From NCBI GenBank assembly GCA_002696485.1, contig NZTP01000086.1, positions 124,001 through 188,000 on the forward strand: a DNA stretch of 64,000 bases, in the 5' to 3' direction. Each line of letters begins with the position of its first letter. Position 1 is the first letter of the stretch. This DNA comes from Altibacter sp. GTDB lineage: Bacteria > Bacteroidota > Bacteroidia > Flavobacteriales > Flavobacteriaceae. The position numbers were made by a program, and so were the translations under genes. The notes beneath the pieces are model-generated. The model ran no database searches. It worked only from the letters and a program-made list of their open reading frames with translations, and was not told the origin of the DNA. This document shows positions 1 to 8,649 of this stretch, piece by piece.

Positions 1-25
1 ATGTCGCCAACCACTAATGTTCTCA

Positions 26-1126
26 TTATTGTAAAAATAATACAATGACCACTAGAATAACAAGAATGGCAAGCACAAAGAAGAATATTTTCCAGAAGGA
101 ATAAGGTCGTTGACCGGATAGGATTCCTGATTGGCCGTTTACAAAGAAATTATAGCGTTTTCCATTGTAACGGTAGGCGCTAATATACACAGGCAGCAGA
201 ATGTGCTTAAAGGTTTCTTCGCTCAAAGTTACGTGCATGGAGGATACCGTTTGCGTATCACCACCAATATCACGTCTCACCCACTTGTCTGCAATCTTAT
301 TGGCTTCCTTATTCGATTCTAAATGACCGTCTAATAGGGGTACCGTATATTTTTCGGTCACAAAACCGGACAAATAACTGCTGTCAAAAGGTTGTAATTT
401 TGTAAGGTCCCAGCGGGCGACCTTGGCAGGGATCACGCCATCACGTTGTTTTGATGCTTTGATGAGCGTATCATCCACAAAGCCATTCACACTCCCCGAA
501 ACCGGTGTCCATCGGGTTCGCCGTTCTTGTCGCATACGTGTAACCGATTTACCATTGACGGTGGTGGTATACGGGACACTTACATAATAATAGTCTCCCC
601 GTTGGCCGGTATAGGTGGCGTGTAACTGCGCATCGAAGGTCCAATAAGGCGCGTACAAGCCTTTGGTGTTTTGAGGGTCTATAGCCGCTTTTTTTAAATT
701 GTTGGGAGCAAACCACAAGCCATCTACCCACTTTTTAAAAATCTGGTGCGCTTTGTTTTGATTGATCTGAAAAGGTAGAACCGCGCCGGGCAAAATCCAG
801 TCTTCCGAATACATATCTTCAACGATCAAGGGCATGCTGCAATAGACGCAATGGAGCGATTTGTAGTTTTCTTCTACATGCTGGTTGGCCCCGCAATTCT
901 TGCAATGGAGCATGGTAATGCGCTCTGTATGTGAGGCTGCCCCCAATTGATCCAAGTATGGTTTGAGTTCTAACTCTTCAAAACCACTTTCAGCAGGTAG
1001 GATCTCTTGTATATGACCACAATATTCACATTTTAATTCGGTGGTGCCGGGGGCATACACCAATTCTGCTCCACAATTGATGCAGGATTTCTTAAGTTCC
1101 GATTTTTGTAAAGGAGTGTCTTGCAT
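26..1126 (-). CDS. Zinc-ribbon membrane-anchored protein (YdjG-like)
   Basis: Seen: 366 residues from the ATG at 1126; an in-frame TTG five codons earlier would make it longer but ATG is the better start. Two four-cysteine zinc ribbons lie near the N-terminus (C15, C18, C33, C36 and C75, C78, C93, C96). A long soluble middle follows, and one hydrophobic helix at about 344-366 ends the protein, so the bulk should face the cytosol. Family knowledge: B. subtilis YdjG has paired zinc ribbons and a membrane segment and works with an SPFH protein (YdjI) in PspA-type membrane stress responses. The SPFH gene directly upstream here (gap 54 bases) fits that pairing. No PspA gene is visible. The role is inferred; the domain architecture is clear. 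Confidence 0.75.
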   Translation of the reverse strand: MQDTPLQKSELKKSCINCGAELVYAPGTTELKCEYCGHIQEILPAESGFEELELKPYLDQLGAASHTERITMLHCKNCGANQHVEENYKSLHCVYCSMPLIVEDMYSEDWILPGAVLPFQINQNKAHQIFKKWVDGLWFAPNNLKKAAIDPQNTKGLYAPYWTFDAQLHATYTGQRGDYYYVSVPYTTTVNGKSVTRMRQERRTRWTPVSGSVNGFVDDTLIKASKQRDGVIPAKVARWDLTKLQPFDSSYLSGFVTEKYTVPLLDGHLESNKEANKIADKWVRRDIGGDTQTVSSMHVTLSEETFKHILLPVYISAYRYNGKRYNFFVNGQSGILSGQRPYSFWKIFFFVLAILVILVVIVLFLQ

Positions 1127-1180
1127 TTGCTTTTCAAACAATGCCTTCGCAACCTAAGGCTGCGAGAACAAAGATGATCA

Positions 1181-2317
1181 TTATTGTCCCGGAAGTGGCG
1201 GCGGGGTATTTCCTCCTAAGAAGGCTTTTAATTCTTCTATTTCATTTAATGCAGCCCAGTTTTGCATGCCTTGTTTCCAAACAAGGGTATCCTTATTGAC
1301 GGTTCGATTGGCGAACAATGTTTTGAGTTGTTCAAAACTTACCGGGCCTGCCTGTTGACCATTATGAGCATAAAAATATTGTACGGCGGCCGGCATCGGT
1401 GGCGGCATAGCGCCCCCTTGTTGCATGGGGGCTTGTTGCTGTCCGCCCATTTGCGGGTTCATCATGCCTCCCATTTGCTGTGCAAGAACGAAGCCCATGC
1501 CCATTCCCATTCCTGCTCCGGCGGTTCCACCTTCATTACTGGCAGCAGCTTCGATTGCTTTAGCCGTTTTAAATTTGGTCAATTTATCAAGATCCAGTTT
1601 GTCAATACGGCTGTATTCAAAGATCTCTTTTTTGAGATCTTCGGGCATGGAGACATTCTCGATGTAGAATTTTTCTAAAGAAATCCCTACACTCATAAAC
1701 TCCGGTTGCATCACTTCCTTACATGTTTCGGACAGTTCTGTTGTATTTGCCGCATACAGCTCAATGGGCAGATTGGCCTGACCCACTGTGTCGGTAAAAC
1801 GAGTCGCGATCAAACTTTTTAAATGTTCATTGATCTCAAAATTGGTGAAGTTATTGTCGGTACCCACAATATCCACAATAAATTTACCGGCATCATCGAT
1901 ACGGAAAGCATAGGTTCCAAACGCACGGATCTCCACCAGTCCGAAGCGTTCGTCTTGAAGTGTGATAGGGTTCTTAGTACCCCATTTCTCGTCGGTGAAA
2001 AGGTGAGTATTCACAAAATAGACTTCTGCCTTGAACGGGCTGTCAAAACCGTATTTCCAGCCTTTAAGGGTGGTAAGGATAGGGAGGTTTTGCGTATTCA
2101 ATGTGTAGGTGCCGGGTTTAAAAACATCGGCAAGTTGCCCTTCGTTCACAAATACGGCGGTTTGTCCCTCGCGTACTATAAGCTTGGCGTTGTTCTTTAT
2201 TTCGTTCTGGTAGCGTTCAAACCGATGGCAAATGGTGTCATCGCTATAATCCAGCCACTCGATGATATCAATGAATTCGTGACTTAGTTTTTCTTTGATC
2301 TTGTCAAAAATGCCCAT
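1181..2317 (-). CDS. SPFH-domain protein with C-terminal GYF_2-like domain (YdjI-like)
   Basis: 378 residues. Residues about 1-245 resemble the SPFH/virion-core-protein family found in YdjI, with no N-terminal membrane helix. A flexible stretch rich in Gly, Met, Gln and Pro follows (about 255-310). The last 65 residues look like a GYF_2 domain: an YFYAHNGQQAGPVS start, then a Leu/Phe helix and a VWKQGM..W core. In B. subtilis YdjI the C-terminus is a zinc ribbon instead, so the adaptor end appears swapped. It is first of a two-gene unit with the zinc-ribbon membrane protein. Inference: a membrane-associated scaffold recruited by its partner, with the GYF-like domain binding proline-rich or partner peptides. 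Confidence 0.75.
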   Translation of the reverse strand: MGIFDKIKEKLSHEFIDIIEWLDYSDDTICHRFERYQNEIKNNAKLIVREGQTAVFVNEGQLADVFKPGTYTLNTQNLPILTTLKGWKYGFDSPFKAEVYFVNTHLFTDEKWGTKNPITLQDERFGLVEIRAFGTYAFRIDDAGKFIVDIVGTDNNFTNFEINEHLKSLIATRFTDTVGQANLPIELYAANTTELSETCKEVMQPEFMSVGISLEKFYIENVSMPEDLKKEIFEYSRIDKLDLDKLTKFKTAKAIEAAASNEGGTAGAGMGMGMGFVLAQQMGGMMNPQMGGQQQAPMQQGGAMPPPMPAAVQYFYAHNGQQAGPVSFEQLKTLFANRTVNKDTLVWKQGMQNWAALNEIEELKAFLGGNTPPPLPGQ

Positions 2318-2374
2318 GAGAGTGTCGCTTTTAAAGTTGGTGATTAAAGATAGGAAATTTCAATACAACAAAAG

Positions 2375-3511
2375 TTAACTGTACTTTACCTTCCGAAGGA
2401 TTCGAACTGTTTCCTTAAACGATTGGTATACATTTCCTTTAATTTGTTTCAAATAATCTTTGGCTTCGTATAATTTTTCTTTTGCTTCTGAAAAATCGTT
2501 GAGATAACAAATGAGATAAGTGGCCGGAAGATTCTGTAGATCTTTTTCTTCGGAAGGGGATAAAGGTACCTTTTTCTGAAGCTTCCGAAGCAAGGCATTA
2601 TTCGCATTATAGATATGAAACAAGGTCTTTTTGTTAAATCGAGGAGGTTCAAAAATGAGCTTGGAATCGATTTGGTGAGAGCCGTTTTCCTTAAACGTTA
2701 TGGTCACTTCCTCCAAAGGATAGTATTTAAACTGATTGTTCAAACCTAAGTGAACATACTCTGTAATTTTGAACTCACTTTCGGAATAGGCGATACTCAC
2801 TTCATCCAACGCTGAATAGAACAGCCGAACTTGCTCGTTGATAAGTTCAATGTCTACTCTCGAATAGTAGGTATTTTCTTTTACTTGTTTGGTATATCCT
2901 GCCCAACACACCACAAAGAGCTCTTTAAATACTTTGTAATGCGACTCCAAGTCGGCATGCCGATGGTTAATGAAATCTATTACCCCATCCAGTGTAAGTT
3001 GGATGTTGTTTTGTGCATTGGTCTCGATGGATGCGACAATCTCCGAATTCACGTCTTCGATCACGATGTCAAAATTTTTGGGCATCGAGATACTACCATC
3101 ACGTAAAAAAATAGATCCGCCCCAATACTTCCAAATATTCTTGCGAAGTGAAGTAATTTTCCCATTGGGGCGTATCGTGACCAATCCAACCACTTTGCCA
3201 TCCGGGAGATGTGGGAACGCAACATTTTCGTAGACAATTAGAGGAGCATGCGTTAGGTATGCATTTACCAAATTTTGGATCTTACTGTCATCAAAAAAAT
3301 CCACCCCACGTATCTCGTTCGTCTCGTCCTCCACCCCGATTACGATGTATGAATTATTCTTGGGGTTGCTGTTGCTCAATGCACAAATGTGTTTTAAGAA
3401 TTTCGCTTTTCCTTCTTTGCTTCCCAGATCAATGCTACGCTTCTTGTCATAAAAACTGCTCTCATCGTTGTGAGCAAGTAAATTTTTAATCAAGAGGCGC
3501 TTGTTGATCAT
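2375..3511 (-). CDS. AlbA_2 (Schlafen-like) domain protein
   Basis: 378 residues, ATG start. Residues about 10-150 carry the AlbA_2/Schlafen-type fold: an early ESSFYDKKRSIDL segment, LKHICALSNS and a YIVIGVEDE strand. The remaining 230 residues have no motif I recognise; they are mixed alpha/beta with a Lys-rich C-terminus. Some AlbA_2 proteins are transcriptional regulators or nucleic-acid-binding proteins, and others belong to defence loci. There is no companion nuclease or ATPase here, so defence is not supported. It lies 58 bases upstream of the SPFH gene on the same strand and could be cotranscribed. Domain assignment is reasonable; function is unknown. Confidence 0.7.
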   Translation of the reverse strand: MINKRLLIKNLLAHNDESSFYDKKRSIDLGSKEGKAKFLKHICALSNSNPKNNSYIVIGVEDETNEIRGVDFFDDSKIQNLVNAYLTHAPLIVYENVAFPHLPDGKVVGLVTIRPNGKITSLRKNIWKYWGGSIFLRDGSISMPKNFDIVIEDVNSEIVASIETNAQNNIQLTLDGVIDFINHRHADLESHYKVFKELFVVCWAGYTKQVKENTYYSRVDIELINEQVRLFYSALDEVSIAYSESEFKITEYVHLGLNNQFKYYPLEEVTITFKENGSHQIDSKLIFEPPRFNKKTLFHIYNANNALLRKLQKKVPLSPSEEKDLQNLPATYLICYLNDFSEAKEKLYEAKDYLKQIKGNVYQSFKETVRILRKVKYS

Positions 3512-3552
3512 TTGGAGTTCGATTTGTGATAACGGGAGCTATGATTCAATCT

Positions 3553-4308
3553 TCACCTTTTATTAACGATCGTACTGCTTGCTTGGTCTAAACACATTAC
3601 AGTAAGGTCTGCAATGTTAACGTGAGGAGGGCGGGTGACGGCAAACCAGATTACCTCTGCAATGTCTTTGGCTTGTAAAGGTGTAAATCCTTTGTACACG
3701 TTTTCAGCACGGGACGTATCTCCTTTAAACCGTACTTCGCTGAATTCGGTTGCAACCAAACCCGGATTGACAACTCCTACCTTTATTCCTGTGCCATTAA
3801 GGTCCAGCCGCATCCCTTGATTGATAGCATCCACGGCATGTTTACTTGCACAATACACATTTCCTTTGGGATACACCTCCTTCCCGGCCGTTGATCCAAT
3901 ATTTATAATGTGTCCTTGCTTGCGTTCCAACATCTTTGGAAGTACCGCCTTGCTTACATATAACAACCCTTTTACATTGATATCCAACATAGCATCCCAA
4001 TCGGAAGTCGAACCCTCTTGAATTGGATCCAAACCATGTGCATTTCCTGCATTATTAATAAGAATATCTATTTCTGAAAAAGCATCGGGAAGCGATCCTA
4101 AAAGGTCGAAGACCGTCTTTTTGTCCCGTACATCAAAGGACAGGGTATGGATCTGTGTATACTCATTCAACTCGGCGGCGATCTTCTGCAAACGTTCTTG
4201 GCGTCGGCCACAAAGAATAAGCTTAATGTTGTGTTGAGCGAAAAGCTGAGCGGTCGCAAGACCAATTCCGGAAGTGGCTCCCGTGATAAGTGCTGTTCTC
4301 TGTTGCAT
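3553..4308 (-). CDS. Short-chain dehydrogenase/reductase (YdfG-like)
   Basis: 251 residues from the ATG at 4308; the frame runs two codons further to a TTG. A classical SDR: the TGATSGIG dinucleotide-binding loop is near the N-terminus, NNAG sits in the middle, and a catalytic Ser precedes the YCASK motif (Tyr and Lys three apart). The sequence resembles NADP-dependent 3-hydroxy acid dehydrogenases of the YdfG group, which act on serine, threonine or 3-hydroxy acids. The substrate cannot be read from sequence. It has no obvious functional neighbour. Phased AGTTAA repeats lie upstream, between it and the divergent gene at 4495. Confidence 0.88.
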   Translation of the reverse strand: MQQRTALITGATSGIGLATAQLFAQHNIKLILCGRRQERLQKIAAELNEYTQIHTLSFDVRDKKTVFDLLGSLPDAFSEIDILINNAGNAHGLDPIQEGSTSDWDAMLDINVKGLLYVSKAVLPKMLERKQGHIINIGSTAGKEVYPKGNVYCASKHAVDAINQGMRLDLNGTGIKVGVVNPGLVATEFSEVRFKGDTSRAENVYKGFTPLQAKDIAEVIWFAVTRPPHVNIADLTVMCLDQASSTIVNKR

Positions 4309-4352
4309 GTTCAATTTTTCCCTAAATGTAAAGGTTCTTTAACATTTTATAA

Positions 4353-4393
4353 AGTTAATTGACAGTTAAATGCGTAGTTAATCATTGTTAACT
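4353..4393. repeat. Helically phased AGTTAA repeats
   Basis: The hexamer AGTTAA occurs at 4353, 4364 and 4376, and its reverse complement TTAACT at 4388, so copies recur every 11-12 bases. The last two form an inverted repeat with a six-base spacer. A related TTTAAC lies at 4338. The block is in the divergent region between the SDR gene and the small secreted protein gene. One-turn spacing is what a cooperative regulator or an AT-rich architectural protein would use. This is a pattern observation; no regulator is identified. Confidence 0.45.
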
Positions 4394-4494
4394 ATCATTC
4401 TATAAAGACAGACTGTGATTAATTTTATAATAGTGTTGTCATTAAAACAATTTTTAAAATGATTCGACACCATTTAGAACCTAAAAAATAAGCC

Positions 4495-4884
4495 ATGAAA
4501 TTTATATTCAATTTAATAGCACTCACATTTATTGTTGTTGCAGTAAATGTATTCGATTTTGCAAAAAGTGAATTTTCTTCAGAAGAAGAAATTAAAAAGG
4601 AGCGGGATATCATAAATGAAGCAGACGCTCCTACAGACGGCGCCATCTTGGGAAGTATTATTGCACCTAACGCTCAGGTGGTTATAAAGGGTTCTAACGG
4701 AGAAGAGAAAATTATTGGAATGGCCGATTCCAACGGGGAATTCTTTATTAACGGATTTGACGCGGGTATCTACGATATCATAATAAAAGCCCTCTCAAAA
4801 GACGATGTAAAGACCTATACCTTTGAAGATGTTGAAATTCGTACGGGAGAAGTTACAGCGCTCGGCACCGTAACCCTAGAATAA
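4495..4884 (+). CDS. Small secreted protein with carboxypeptidase-regulatory-like (Ig-type) domain
   Basis: 129 residues. The N-terminal 22 residues form a hydrophobic signal segment with no lipobox, followed by a charged linker. From about 48 there is one beta-sandwich repeat of the CarboxypepD_reg type: GAILGSI, a GMADSNGEFFINGF turn with the usual D-x-N-G-x-F core, GIYDIII, and a closing strand. Such domains occur at the front of TonB-dependent receptors and in secreted Bacteroidota proteins, where they bind proteins or stabilise folds. This one stands alone. It has its own terminator and sits 142 bases before moxR. The role is unknown. Confidence 0.65.
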   Translation: MKFIFNLIALTFIVVAVNVFDFAKSEFSSEEEIKKERDIINEADAPTDGAILGSIIAPNAQVVIKGSNGEEKIIGMADSNGEFFINGFDAGIYDIIIKALSKDDVKTYTFEDVEIRTGEVTALGTVTLE

Positions 4885-4905
4885 TAACAGAAACCTAATA
4901 AGGAG

Positions 4906-4936
4906 AAGGGGAAATAAGATATTTCCCCTTTTTTTA
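4906..4936 (+). terminator. Rho-independent terminator
   Basis: GGGGAAATA (4908-4916) pairs perfectly with TATTTCCCC (4920-4928) across a three-base loop and is followed by seven T. It closes the small secreted-protein gene and separates it from the Bat operon. Confidence 0.85.
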
Positions 4937-5026
4937 TTTTAACCAATTATTAACAGGATTTTTCTAGAGAAATCTCCAATTTGCGTGGTTGTTAGAAACC
5001 AGATATATACCGATAGATTTTTGAGT

Positions 5027-6031
5027 ATGGAACAAACAAATACTGCCATGGATATTGGCGCGTTGAATGAAAAGATTGAGAAAGAAAGTGCTTTTGTCGA
5101 TATCCTGTCCTTAGAGATCAACAAAGTTATTATAGGTCAAAAACACATGGTGGAGCGTTTGCTCATTGGCTTATTGGGCCAAGGTCATATCTTGTTGGAA
5201 GGAGTACCCGGTTTGGCAAAAACACTGGCTATTAACACCTTGTCCAAAGCTGTCCACGGAACCTTCAGTAGAATTCAATTCACTCCCGATCTTCTTCCTG
5301 CCGATGTGGTTGGAACCTTGATCTACAATATGAAGCTTAACGACTTCAGTATAAAAAAGGGGCCCATTTTTGCCAATTTTGTACTTGCCGATGAGATCAA
5401 CCGAGCTCCGGCCAAAGTGCAATCGGCTTTATTGGAAGCCATGCAAGAAAAACAGGTGACCATAGGCGAGACCACTTTCACATTAGACCGTCCATTTTTG
5501 GTCATGGCGACGCAAAACCCCATTGAGCAGGAAGGAACCTATCCCTTACCCGAAGCACAAGTAGACAGATTCATGTTGAAAACGGTCATAAAATACCCTC
5601 AAATTGGTGAGGAACAACGTATCATTCGACAAAACCTGCAAGAGGGATACGAAACTATTAACCCGGTGGTAACGCTCGACCAGATTAAAAGAGCTCAAGC
5701 GGCCGTTCGTGAGGTATATATGGATGAAAAGATTGAAAAATATATCTTGGATATCATCTTTGCTACCCGAACTCCGGAGCAATATCGTTTGTCCGATCTA
5801 AAACCGCTCATCAGTTTTGGCGCTTCACCTCGGGGTAGTATTAATTTGGCCATGGCTGCCAAATGTTATGCGTTTATCAAGAGACGAGGATATGTCATCC
5901 CGGAAGATGTTCGTGCCGTTGTGCACGATGTATTGCGTCACCGTATAGGAATTACCTATGAGGCAGAAGCAGAGAATATCACTTCGGAAGATATTATCAA
6001 TAAGATCGTTAACGAGATCGAAGTACCCTAA
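5027..6031 (+). CDS. moxR: MoxR-family AAA+ ATPase, first gene of the Bat operon
   Basis: 334 residues from the ATG at 5027; the frame opens earlier at a GTG (4985), but 5027 begins the conserved part. Seen: Walker A GVPGLAKT at 59-66, Walker B VLADEIN at 119-125, sensor-1 ATQNP at 161-165 and an arginine-finger candidate at R181. A helical lid domain follows. MoxR ATPases act as chaperones that load cofactors onto, or remodel, von Willebrand A proteins. Here the gene heads a unit with a DUF58 protein and BatA/BatB, which carry such domains, so these are the likely clients. Confidence 0.93.
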   Translation: MEQTNTAMDIGALNEKIEKESAFVDILSLEINKVIIGQKHMVERLLIGLLGQGHILLEGVPGLAKTLAINTLSKAVHGTFSRIQFTPDLLPADVVGTLIYNMKLNDFSIKKGPIFANFVLADEINRAPAKVQSALLEAMQEKQVTIGETTFTLDRPFLVMATQNPIEQEGTYPLPEAQVDRFMLKTVIKYPQIGEEQRIIRQNLQEGYETINPVVTLDQIKRAQAAVREVYMDEKIEKYILDIIFATRTPEQYRLSDLKPLISFGASPRGSINLAMAAKCYAFIKRRGYVIPEDVRAVVHDVLRHRIGITYEAEAENITSEDIINKIVNEIEVP

Positions 6032-6132
6032 CAGGTTTTAGCATCGAACTTCCGCAGGCAGTTTTACCAATTGCTATTCTGTGATGGATCATAGCACTAC
6101 CAATCAGCAGCTCCAACCGCTTACGAAAGAAA

Positions 6133-6996
6133 ATGGATACGAAAGAACTTCTTAAGAAAGTACGAAAGATCGAGATCAAAACGCGTCGCCTAAGCGATCA
6201 CGTTTTTGGTGGCGAGTATCACAGTACCTTTAAAGGGCGCGGGATGACCTTTAGTGAAGTGCGGCAGTACCAATTTGGAGATGATGTGCGTAACATCGAC
6301 TGGAATGTAACGGCGCGTTACAACGAACCCTTTGTAAAAGTGTTTGAAGAGGAGCGTGAACTCACCATGATGCTATTGGCAGATATAAGCGGTTCTGAAT
6401 TCTTCGGAACGGACACTCAGTTTAAGAATGAGATCGTTACCGAAATCGCTGCTACGCTTGCTTTTTCGGCCATGCAGAACAATGACAAGATAGGACTTAT
6501 TCTGTTTTCAGATACTATAGAGTTATTCATCCCTCCCAAAAAGGGAAAATCGCATGTACTGCGCATTATCAGGGAACTATTGGAGTACAAACCTCAAAGC
6601 AAAAAAACCGACCTCGCTCAAGCACTTAAATACCTAACCAATGTGATGAAAAAAAAGGCCATTGTTTTTGTCCTCTCAGACTTCATTACAGACGATTACA
6701 AGGACACCTTAAAAATTGTTGCAGGCAAACACGATGTTACGGGAATACGTATCTACGATAAACATGAGGAGTCCATCCCTAATTTAGGAATGGTAAATAT
6801 GCGAGACGAAGAGACCGGAGAATATCTTATGGTGAATACGGCTTCTAAAGCCGTTCGAAACTCGTATTACGCTTTTTACAGGGATCGGGTCGCCTATTTC
6901 GAAGATGCCTTTCTGAAAAGCGGCGCAGGTGCTTTGAGTTGTAGGGTAGATGAAAGTTATGTAAAGAAATTATTAGGCTATTTTAAGCGACGTTAA
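6133..6996 (+). CDS. DUF58 domain protein with vWA-like fold
   Basis: 287 residues. The DUF58 signature is present around 36-57 (GRGMTFSEVRQYQFGDD, then R-x-IDW). A MIDAS-type D-x-S-x-S loop is seen as D84, S86 and S88. No membrane segment or signal peptide, so it is cytoplasmic. It is separated from moxR by 101 bases and abuts the next start directly (stop TAA followed at once by ATG). In Bacteroidota, DUF58 proteins accompany MoxR ATPases and the Bat proteins. Inferred role: metal-ion-dependent partner linking the ATPase to the membrane Bat complex. Confidence 0.9.
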   Translation: MDTKELLKKVRKIEIKTRRLSDHVFGGEYHSTFKGRGMTFSEVRQYQFGDDVRNIDWNVTARYNEPFVKVFEEERELTMMLLADISGSEFFGTDTQFKNEIVTEIAATLAFSAMQNNDKIGLILFSDTIELFIPPKKGKSHVLRIIRELLEYKPQSKKTDLAQALKYLTNVMKKKAIVFVLSDFITDDYKDTLKIVAGKHDVTGIRIYDKHEESIPNLGMVNMRDEETGEYLMVNTASKAVRNSYYAFYRDRVAYFEDAFLKSGAGALSCRVDESYVKKLLGYFKRR

Positions 6997-8649
6997 ATGA
7001 GAAGAAGCGTGTTTCATATAAAGCATACATTACTCCAAAGCATTTTTTGGCTACTCTTATGTTCCCTTTTATGGATCCCGGCACAACATGCTTCAGCTCA
7101 AGTTCGATCTTCTATAGACAGCACCGCTATTAAAATAGGAGAAGAGATCCAGTACACTATAGAAGTGGTCACAGATACAACCGATCTGGTCGTATTTCCC
7201 GAAGGACAAACCTTCCTTCCCTTGGAGGTGATCGAATCGTACAAGATCGACACCACTTATGAACAGGCAAAATACAGACTCATCAAAAAGTACGGACTCA
7301 CTCAGTTCGATTCGGGGTCGTATACCATACCCCCTCAGCGAGTGGTCATCAATGAGCAGATAGCAGCAACCGATTCACTTCGGGTTGAGGTGCGCGATGT
7401 GGCCGTTGATACTACCTTGCAAAAGATGTTTGACATCAAACCGGCCATGGACGTAGCAGATCCGCCGTACGATTTCCTGAAAATGTTGTATTGGCTCCTT
7501 CCATTATTACTGCTATTAGCCGTTTTGGGTTATGTGTTATTCCGAAGAAAACAAAAAAGGGAAGCCGAAGAGAAGCAACTTCCTCCGTACGAAGAGGCTA
7601 TTGTAGCTTTAAAAGCATTGGACCATTCAGACCTGCTGAAACAAAACAGATCTAAGGAATACTATTCCCAACTTACCGAGATCGTTAAACGGTATCTCGA
7701 CAGGGAAGTGGACGATGCGGCCCTTGAAAGCACAAGTGACGAATTAATTGCGCGACTTCAGCTACACAAGGACGCAGGACATTTTGATTTCGACACCGAA
7801 ACTATCCAACATCTGGACGATGTATTAAAACGCGCCGATCTTGTAAAGTTTGCGAAGATGCAGCAAGCCACCGAACAAGCGGAGACCGACAGGAAGACGA
7901 TAGAATCCATCATTACCGAGACCCATGAGGTGATCCCCGAACCTTCTGAAGAAGAACTACTGCGCAATGAAGCCTATGCAGAGGCCGCTCGAAAAGCAGC
8001 GAGATCCAGAAAGAGAAAGCGACTCATTGGAATTGTTATCATGGTTGCTTTAGTTACCATAACGGTCAATGGAGTTACCCAAGGATGGGGAACTATGTGG
8101 GAAAACCTGTTTGGTTCCGAGATGAGCGAACTCGCAAACGGTCGTTGGATAAAAAGTGAATATGGTAATCCGACGGTGATCATAGAAACCCCGGATGTGC
8201 TCATTAGAAAGGAAATTCCCATCCCGGAGGAAGTAAAAGAAGTGGTACTTTCTTCTCAGTATTTTGAGTTTGGTTCTAAAGACACGTTCTACGTGTCGGT
8301 TAACACAAACACCTATAACTCAAAGATGATGCAGGATGAGGATATGGACCTGGATGTAGCCTTAGAAGGCGGCTTAAAAGGAATTGAAGCCTTAGGTGGG
8401 ATCAACATTGTCACTAAGACTGAAGAATTCTCTACAGATAAGGGTATCTCGGGTCTCAAAGCGTATGGAGAATTTGAGTTGTCCGACAATAAGAATAAGA
8501 AAATAGAATATGAGATGCTCTTGTTCAAACAGAACAATGGCCTGCAGATCATTACAATCATTTATGAGAAAGACCTTACCTATGCGGAGGAGATGAAAGA
8601 ACGCATTATACGATCGGTAGAACTAGAAATATTGGAGGGAGCGTCATGA
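6997..8649 (+). CDS. Bat-operon membrane protein with extra C-terminal periplasmic domain
   Basis: 550 residues. Signal peptide to about residue 35, a periplasmic beta-rich domain (36-160) like the N-terminal part of BatD, a membrane helix at 163-182, and a cytoplasmic helical section (183-340) with a KEYYSQLTEIVKRYLDRE core typical of proteins coded between DUF58 and BatA. A basic stretch and a second membrane helix (343-361) then lead to a further 190-residue domain of alternating strands ending in a helix. The last domain is not recognised. The stop overlaps the batA start (ATGA). The gene belongs to the Bat unit; the C-terminal addition is the odd part. Confidence 0.75.
   Translation: MRRSVFHIKHTLLQSIFWLLLCSLLWIPAQHASAQVRSSIDSTAIKIGEEIQYTIEVVTDTTDLVVFPEGQTFLPLEVIESYKIDTTYEQAKYRLIKKYGLTQFDSGSYTIPPQRVVINEQIAATDSLRVEVRDVAVDTTLQKMFDIKPAMDVADPPYDFLKMLYWLLPLLLLLAVLGYVLFRRKQKREAEEKQLPPYEEAIVALKALDHSDLLKQNRSKEYYSQLTEIVKRYLDREVDDAALESTSDELIARLQLHKDAGHFDFDTETIQHLDDVLKRADLVKFAKMQQATEQAETDRKTIESIITETHEVIPEPSEEELLRNEAYAEAARKAARSRKRKRLIGIVIMVALVTITVNGVTQGWGTMWENLFGSEMSELANGRWIKSEYGNPTVIIETPDVLIRKEIPIPEEVKEVVLSSQYFEFGSKDTFYVSVNTNTYNSKMMQDEDMDLDVALEGGLKGIEALGGINIVTKTEEFSTDKGISGLKAYGEFELSDNKNKKIEYEMLLFKQNNGLQIITIIYEKDLTYAEEMKERIIRSVELEILEGAS

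Noticed and set aside
2375..3511. Defence island role for the AlbA_2 protein
   Set aside because: Some AlbA_2 proteins sit in defence systems, but there is no nuclease, ATPase or toxin nearby and codon and base use match the core genes.
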